Assembly (NCBI GenBank): GCA_007133745.1
Contig: SLMC01000297.1
Coordinates: 1 to 9,321 of the forward strand
Length of the DNA stretch: 9,321 bases
From: Kiritimatiellia bacterium
GTDB lineage: Bacteria > Verrucomicrobiota > Kiritimatiellia > UBA8416 > SLMC01
Reading direction: 5' to 3'
Shown: in pieces, positions 5,679 through 9,321 of the stretch
Position numbering within the stretch: the first letter of the stretch is position 1
Layout of the letters: each line of letters starts with the position of its first letter
Made by a program: the position numbers and the translations under genes
Notes under the pieces: generated by a model
What the model was told of the DNA's origin: nothing
Seen by the model: the letters and a program-made list of their open reading frames with translations, nothing else
Database searches by the model: none

Positions 5679-5752
5679 GAAGCAACCGGAGTGCAGGATA
5701 TTGAAAAGCCTCAATCTCAAAAATTTGGCGGTAAGTCCACACTCGCTTCACC

Positions 5753-5781
5753 TTGACCTTTGACCCGACACGCTCTATTAT
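5753..5781 (+). promoter_or_regulatory. Sigma70-type promoter upstream of the DUF432-mscS unit
   Basis: TTGACC (5753-5758), a 17-bp spacer, then TATTAT (5776-5781): one mismatch to consensus in each box and optimal spacing. Transcription would start near 5788, leaving a leader of about 320 nt that holds hairpins before the ATG at 6109. An ATG at 5794 with AAGGA in front lies right after it, but the reading frame there is repeat-derived. Confidence 0.55.
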
Positions 5782-5814
5782 AAGAAGGAAAAAATGGATC
5801 AAGAGAAGAGGAAT

Positions 5815-5868
5815 AGCCACAAAAAGTCACAAACATTCTTTGCTGTAAGGTCGCCGAGCGAAGCTCGG
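5815..5868. repeat. CACAAA array followed by REP-like hairpin
   Basis: Two 10-nt units, AGCCACAAAA and AGTCACAAAC (5815-5834), are followed by TTTGCTGTAAGGTCGCC, which partly resembles 5535-5552, and then a perfect 6-bp stem-loop CCGAGC-GAA-GCTCGG (5854-5868). Confidence 0.6.
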
Positions 5869-5930
5869 TTACCCTTGAGCGCCTTAATCACGCCGTTCTG
5901 CCGAAAAAAACAAGAAACTGGAGGAGTGAT

Positions 5931-5987
5931 TGTGTGTGCGTGTGGGGGTGAAAACTCACACACTCCCAAACCCACATACCCACACAC
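5931..5987. repeat. GT/CA-rich imperfect inverted repeat
   Basis: A GTGTGTGCGTGTGGG stretch (5932-5946) is answered by CCCACATACCCACACAC (5971-5987), an imperfect long hairpin of alternating purine/pyrimidine sequence. The flanking 5920-5926 reads GGAGGAG, with GTG at 5932, a possible but unconvincing start for the downstream frame. Confidence 0.55.
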
Positions 5988-5994
5988 TTGGGTT

Positions 5995-6075
5995 GCGGGC
6001 GACAGCCCGCCTAAGGCGGTGGCATGGGCGTCCCCGCCCATGATGAATATCGAGAAAACACGGGCGGGATGCCCG
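5995..6075. repeat. Cluster of REP-like hairpins in the DUF432 leader
   Basis: The stems are GCGGGC-GACA-GCCCGC (5995-6010), CCGCC-TAA-GGCGG (6007-6019, competing with the first), CATGGGCG-TCCC-CGCCCATG (6023-6042) and CGGGC-GGGAT-GCCCG (6061-6075). They end 25 bases before the ribosome binding site, and would be transcribed if the promoter at 5753-5781 is used. Confidence 0.65.
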
Positions 6076-6108
6076 ACCTACTTTCAGGTCAAACAGGATG
6101 GAGGAACA

Positions 6109-6861
6109 ATGCCGGACGATATCTGGAGCGTGTACGAGATGGCAGTGGGTCGGCATCGGCGCTGGCCGGTCGGCGATGCGGTGTTTCATGCGCGCCGCGA
6201 CGATAACGAATGGCGTGTAGCCCGGCAGCCGGCGTCCGTCGGCGAAGCCGAGCCCTCATGGAAACGCTGGCCGGCCGGAGACGACTGGACCGAAGCGCGG
6301 CTGGCGCCGATCATGCCCGACCGCCCGGTCGTGGCCAGGCCGGAGAGTCCGCTGCAGTTGGCGCCCGGCTGCGAGGCGGTTTTTTTCGTGAGCATTCCCG
6401 TGTGGATTCGTCTGTCGACCGGGCGCGACGCCGACGTTGTGTTGATGGAGGAGCCGACGGTTGTCCTGTCCAATATCTGGTTCGGGGAGCCGACGGAAGG
6501 CGAGTTGTGCTATTCGCTCAAGACGCGCATGCGCCGCACGGATACGGCGGATTCCTCTGAAAATCCGCATCGGGCCCTGTGCACGGTGCGCATGATCAAT
6601 GCGATGGCCGATCCGGTCGATTTTCAGCGGCTTTGCCTGCAAGTCAAGCATTTGAGCGTGTACCGAGGCGCCTCTCATCTTTGGACCGATTCGGTCGATG
6701 TGACGTACGAACGTAAACGGGATCAGGCTGTGCGGGTGGCGTTTGTCGGCAAGCCCGACGAGATTGCCGACGATGCCGCATGCTTGAGCGAGGCCCGAAC
6801 GCCGCCGCCATCGGGTCATTTCCTGCAAAAAGGGATGGGAATGGTGAAATCATGGATGTGA
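6109..6861 (+). CDS. DUF432-like protein, partner of mechanosensitive channel
   Basis: A 250-residue soluble protein with no signal peptide or membrane segment. From memory its layout matches DUF432, a family best known from archaea and often next to MscS channels: a short N-terminal WSVYE motif, a WRVAR strand, LQLAPGCEAVFFVSIPVWIRL (83-102), the most typical part, then EPTVVLSNIWFGEPTEGELCYS (115-136) and VRMINAMADPVDFQRLCLQVKHLSVY (160-185). The pattern suggests a beta-sandwich. Function unknown; the tight pairing with a channel suggests a modulator or cytoplasmic partner, which is inference. ATG 6109 has GGAGG (6100-6104) four bases upstream and begins at the expected family N-terminus. 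In-frame starts at 5794 and 5932 would add repeat-encoded residues. The 3' end overlaps the next gene by 10 nt. Confidence 0.78.
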   Translation: MPDDIWSVYEMAVGRHRRWPVGDAVFHARRDDNEWRVARQPASVGEAEPSWKRWPAGDDWTEARLAPIMPDRPVVARPESPLQLAPGCEAVFFVSIPVWIRLSTGRDADVVLMEEPTVVLSNIWFGEPTEGELCYSLKTRMRRTDTADSSENPHRALCTVRMINAMADPVDFQRLCLQVKHLSVYRGASHLWTDSVDVTYERKRDQAVRVAFVGKPDEIADDAACLSEARTPPPSGHFLQKGMGMVKSWM

Positions 6862-7754
6862 TCGCGAAAATTCTTGAAAGACTCTCGGATCTGCCATGGG
6901 TCTGGACCGTCACTCGCTCGGTTCTGATTGCCGTACTCGGCCTGTTGGCCTTGCGCGCGACGACTCGGGCTGTCAAGCGCATGGTGCGGAGACGGTTCAA
7001 CGCGCAAGGTGTCATGCTGATCGAGAAATTCATCTTTTACGGGGGCGGCGTACTGCTGCTGGTGATGATTCTCGGGCAGCTGGGGTTTCAGTTGACCGCG
7101 CTGCTGGGCGCGGCGGGCATCATGGGCGTGGCGATCGGGTTCGCTTCGCAGGCCAGTTTGTCCAACGTGATCAGCGGACTGTTCCTGATTTCGGAAAAGC
7201 CGATGGCGGTCGGGGATGTCATCACTGCGGGCAATGTGACGGGCATCGTCCTGTCGATCGATCTGCTTTCGGTCAAGTTGCGCACGTTCGACAATCGGTT
7301 CGTGCGCATTCCCAACGAGCAATTGCTCAAGAGCGAGCTGATCAATTTTTCGCGGTTCCCGATTCGGCGTTTCGATATCAATCTGGGCGTGGCCTACAAG
7401 GAGGATATCGGGCGCGTCATGGATGTGCTCAGGGACATTGCCGACAAGAATCCCTACTGCCTGGACGAGCCGGAACCGCTGATCCTGTTCACGAACTTCG
7501 GGAATTCGTCTTTGGACCTCATGTTCGGGGTCTGGTTTCACGTGCCCGATTTTCTGGCCTTGCGCAAGAGTCTGATGCGCGAAATCAAGGAACGGTTCGA
7601 TGCCGAAGACATCGAGATTCCGTTCCCGCACATGACGCTCTACACGGGCAGCGTGACCGATCCGTTCCCTGTCCGAATGACGGGGGCGGACCTTTTGAAA
7701 CAGGCTGCGGCCCCTGTGTCCGCCGCCGGATCGCCGGATGCGCCGCGCGCATAA
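6852..7754 (+). CDS. mscS: MscS-family mechanosensitive ion channel
   Basis: A 300-residue inner-membrane channel of the small-conductance MscS family, which opens under membrane tension to release solutes in hypo-osmotic shock. Three membrane helices are visible: TM1 about 17-39, TM2 about 57-78 and pore-lining TM3 about 82-113, with the Gly/Ala-rich GAAGIMGVAIGFASQASLSN (86-105). Then come the beta domain (MAVGDVITAGNVTGIVLSIDLLSVKLRTFDN, with VRIPNEQLL at 151-159 and INFSR at 164-168) and the alpha/beta cytoplasmic cage (LGVAYKEDI onward), ending in IPFPHMTLY (256-264) like other MscS. Size is close to E. coli MscS (286). The C-terminal tail is Ala/Pro-rich. ATG 6852 lies inside the end of the DUF432-like gene with only a weak ribosome binding site, pointing to translational coupling. 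Upstream in-frame starts such as 6780 add residues that shadow the previous gene. Confidence 0.93.
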   Translation: MDVIAKILERLSDLPWVWTVTRSVLIAVLGLLALRATTRAVKRMVRRRFNAQGVMLIEKFIFYGGGVLLLVMILGQLGFQLTALLGAAGIMGVAIGFASQASLSNVISGLFLISEKPMAVGDVITAGNVTGIVLSIDLLSVKLRTFDNRFVRIPNEQLLKSELINFSRFPIRRFDINLGVAYKEDIGRVMDVLRDIADKNPYCLDEPEPLILFTNFGNSSLDLMFGVWFHVPDFLALRKSLMREIKERFDAEDIEIPFPHMTLYTGSVTDPFPVRMTGADLLKQAAAPVSAAGSPDAPRA

Positions 7755-7978
7755 GACAAACACTGCGGCAAGGCACGCGATTCCGGCTCGGGAAGCCGAG
7801 CCGCTCCATCGGATTGCGGAGCGGACGCGCTTCCGCGTCCGGCACATCCGGCTCGGGAACAGGCGTCGCTAAAGCTATGCCCTGTCAAGAGCCGAGCCGC
7901 TCCACGAATTCATCCTCCAGCATGCGCAGCTTGCGGATGGACTCACGAACGCACGTCCCCCCCGTGTTTGAAAACGCT
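7755..7978. other. Convergent intergenic region with palindromes
   Basis: 224 bp between the ends of two convergent genes, almost all of it composite repeat copy 2. The paired stem-loops could act as bidirectional transcript ends, but no T-tract is present on either strand. Confidence 0.6.
7783..7955 (-). repeat. Composite palindromic repeat, copy 2 (right arm flanking DUF432-mscS)
   Basis: Inverted relative to copy 1. Bases 7890-7955 match 5420-5485 (64/66) and 7811-7843 match 5502-5534 (33/33). The blocks are separated here by about 32 extra bases (about 7858-7889), whose start is shared with 2086-2110. An additional palindrome, CGGCTCGG-GAAG-CCGAGCCG (7784-7803), repeats the first stem-loop of copy 1 (25 of 26 over 7783-7808). 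A second stem-loop, CGGACGCG-CTTC-CGCGTCCG, is at 7822-7841. Confidence 0.9.
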
Positions 7979-9321
7979 TCACTTCCCGCGTTCGAAGTCG
8001 CAGGCCGCTTGCGTTGCCGGCTTCAGCGTCCAGCGCTGAATGCGGACGGGGTTCTTTTCGCCGATGTAGATGCGGTCGGCCGCAGCGGCGATCCACCAGG
8101 GATCCGTCAGGAAGAGCGTGTCTTCGTTCGAGACGGAATCCCGGTTTCCGGGCTGGCCCCATTGCCCCATCACGTTGCCGGCTGTATCGAGCATGGTTAC
8201 GCGCTGGCGGATGCGGTCGGGCGCGACGATGCGGTCGAAGGCGTCGATGTCGAAGCGACCGCCATTGCAGACGCAGCGTTCGGCATGCGTGACGCCCTGG
8301 TACTGGGCCGGCACGGGACTGAACACGCCGTGCCGCATCCAGCGGGCGCCCAGCACGCGGAGCTTGTGATTGTTGTGCAAATGCCAATGAATTTCCGGCA
8401 TCGGTTTCCACAAGTCGTTGGCCGGTCGGGTCGGGCTGTCGAAAACGGCTTCCTCGGGCAGCCCGATAATCTCGCCGCCGTCCGGCCCGAACTTGACGAT
8501 GCTGCCTTGCCAGCGCAAGAGCGAATCGAAGCGGCCGTCCTCGGTCATGGCCGGGTAGGGGCGTTCGAATGGATCGGGCAGTACGCTGGCGAAATCGAGG
8601 GGGTAGGCGACGCCAAGCGGCATGATGCTTTCGCCGATGTACAGATTTCCGTTTCGGTCGGCGCGGATGCCTTGGGCGCCGCCGCGCAGATAGGCGATAT
8701 GGCGCGGATTTATTGTTGCGCCGTCCGGTCCGAACACGGCCACGGCCGTGCCGAGATTCCAGCCGCGTTCCCAAGGCGCGCGGCTGTCGTCGGGTCGGTT
8801 GCGGTCGTAATGCATCACGTAGATGTTGCCTTGTCGATCCGTTGTCATGCCGCGCGCGCTTCGGCCGCTGGCGCCTTTGATGGAACGGATGACGAGGTCG
8901 GTTTCAAGGCGGCCGCCTTCAAAGGGGATTTGCCGGCCCTCGAGCGTGAAGCGCCGAACGCGCGTGCGGTTCCATCCGCCCCAGCGGCCTTCGCCCCAGG
9001 TCAGCGCGTAGAGCGTATCGTCCGGACCCAGCGCCGTTTCGACCACGTAATAGCGTTCTTCGCCGTCCGCCGAAACCAGGGGCACGGCCGCGATGTGTTT
9101 GCCGTCGCCCGAATAGCGCAGCAGCCGATTCCAGTTGTTGACATAGAGCATGTCGCGCTCGGGATCGAGCAGAAGCTGGAGCGGTTCGGGGGTGACGCCG
9201 TTTTCGGGGATTGGGCAAATCTCGCGATGGTCGCCGAAGGTCTGGCCTTCGTCCTCGATTCTCAGCAAACGCCACCGCGCATGGCGGGCTTCGGGGTGGG
9301 CGACGCCCAGCCAGACGACCG
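7979..9321 (-). CDS. NHL/SMP-30-type beta-propeller protein (5' end outside window)
   Basis: 446 residues are visible and the frame is open to the right edge, beginning VVWLGVAHPEARHARWR; a TTG at 9268 is internal, not the start. Blade-like repeats recur with the pattern D-x-x-G-N-x-Y-V/I: LLLDPERDMLYVNN (49-62), ALGPDDTLYAL, MTTDRQGNIYVMHYD (158-172), GIRADRNGNLYIGES (217-231), GSIVKFGPDGG, FDIDAFDRIVAPD and AAAADRIYIGE near the end. This suggests a six- or seven-bladed propeller of the NHL or gluconolactonase-like class, often secreted or periplasmic. The signal region is off-window. A His-rich HWHLHNNH segment and a CxC (about 349-351, followed by NGGRFDID) are the most distinctive residues. 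Ligand or enzymatic role unknown. It is convergent with mscS, with the repeat cluster between them. Confidence 0.75.
   Translation of the reverse strand, partial: VVWLGVAHPEARHARWRLLRIEDEGQTFGDHREICPIPENGVTPEPLQLLLDPERDMLYVNNWNRLLRYSGDGKHIAAVPLVSADGEERYYVVETALGPDDTLYALTWGEGRWGGWNRTRVRRFTLEGRQIPFEGGRLETDLVIRSIKGASGRSARGMTTDRQGNIYVMHYDRNRPDDSRAPWERGWNLGTAVAVFGPDGATINPRHIAYLRGGAQGIRADRNGNLYIGESIMPLGVAYPLDFASVLPDPFERPYPAMTEDGRFDSLLRWQGSIVKFGPDGGEIIGLPEEAVFDSPTRPANDLWKPMPEIHWHLHNNHKLRVLGARWMRHGVFSPVPAQYQGVTHAERCVCNGGRFDIDAFDRIVAPDRIRQRVTMLDTAGNVMGQWGQPGNRDSVSNEDTLFLTDPWWIAAAADRIYIGEKNPVRIQRWTLKPATQAACDFERGK

Larger units (their letters stand above)
5268..6108. other. Long repeat-filled intergenic region
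   Basis: 840 bp with no gene I can support. In order it contains a weak terminator-like hairpin (5274-5304), tandem arrays with leader motifs (5293-5406), copy 1 of the composite palindromic repeat (5420-5534), a 131-bp inverted-repeat element (5548-5678), a sigma70-type promoter (5753-5781), a CACAAA array (5815-5834), a hairpin (5854-5868), a GT/CA tract (5931-5987) and a hairpin cluster (5995-6075). The frame of the next gene stays open back to 5794, but that stretch translates into repeat-like sequence. Confidence 0.75.

Noticed and set aside
5367..5720. 117-codon minus-strand open frame across the repeats
   Set aside because: It runs through three different repeat elements, is Ser/Arg-rich and unrecognisable, and is best explained as GC-rich repeat sequence lacking stops.
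5794..6108. N-terminal extension of the DUF432-like gene (ATG 5794 or GTG 5932)
   Set aside because: The frame is open, and both sites have ribosome-binding-like sequence, but the extra 59-105 residues are encoded by hairpins and the GT/CA tract, whereas ATG 6109 has GGAGG and the expected family start.
7783..7841. Intrinsic terminator between convergent mscS and the propeller gene
   Set aside because: The stem-loops are strong, but neither strand has a following T-tract, and the same palindromes occur elsewhere as repeats.
8265..8277. Heme-binding motif in the propeller protein
   Set aside because: The cysteines form CxC, not CxxCH, so c-type heme attachment is not supported.

Overview
The window (about 9.3 kb, GC-rich) looks like the chromosome of an uncultured Gram-negative-type bacterium. 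The density and style of the intergenic repeats, the MetX-MetW fusion and the DUF432-like/MscS pair suggest a lineage near Planctomycetota, Verrucomicrobiota/Lentisphaerota or Hydrogenedentota. This placement rests on general style, not on a marker gene. There are no rRNA, tRNA, CRISPR, phage or transposase genes.

Layout: the left edge (1-199, minus) holds the first 66 residues of a family 4-type glycosyltransferase. A 500-bp gap full of short-period repeats follows. Next comes a sulfur amino-acid block, all on the plus strand: cysK (714-1667) overlaps cutA (1664-1990) by four bases, then metX fused to a metW-like methyltransferase domain (2301-4190), then a long-form cysE (4299-5267). CysE makes O-acetylserine and CysK converts it with sulfide to cysteine. 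MetX acetylates homoserine for methionine synthesis, and the attached MetW-like domain probably supports that step. CysE ends in Gly-Ile, as expected for docking into CysK, so the two may form a cysteine synthase complex.

From 5268 to 6108 there is 840 bp without a convincing gene. It holds tandem 9-10-nt arrays, REP-like hairpins, a 131-bp inverted-repeat element, one good sigma70-type promoter (5753-5781) and a GT/CA tract. Downstream is a two-gene unit, a DUF432-like protein (6109-6861) overlapping an MscS-family mechanosensitive channel (6852-7754) by 10 nt. A convergent minus-strand gene for a beta-propeller (NHL-like) protein runs off the right edge (7979-9321).

The most unusual content is non-coding. 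(i) Every sizeable gap carries degenerate 9-10-nt tandem arrays with different cores, several preceded by a shared GAG-T(n)-AAC-like leader. (ii) A composite palindromic repeat occurs in inverted orientation on both sides of the DUF432-mscS unit (52 bp perfect, 64/66 extended), and a fragment lies upstream of metX. (iii) One repeat appears to have supplied the C-terminal codons of the metX-metW gene.
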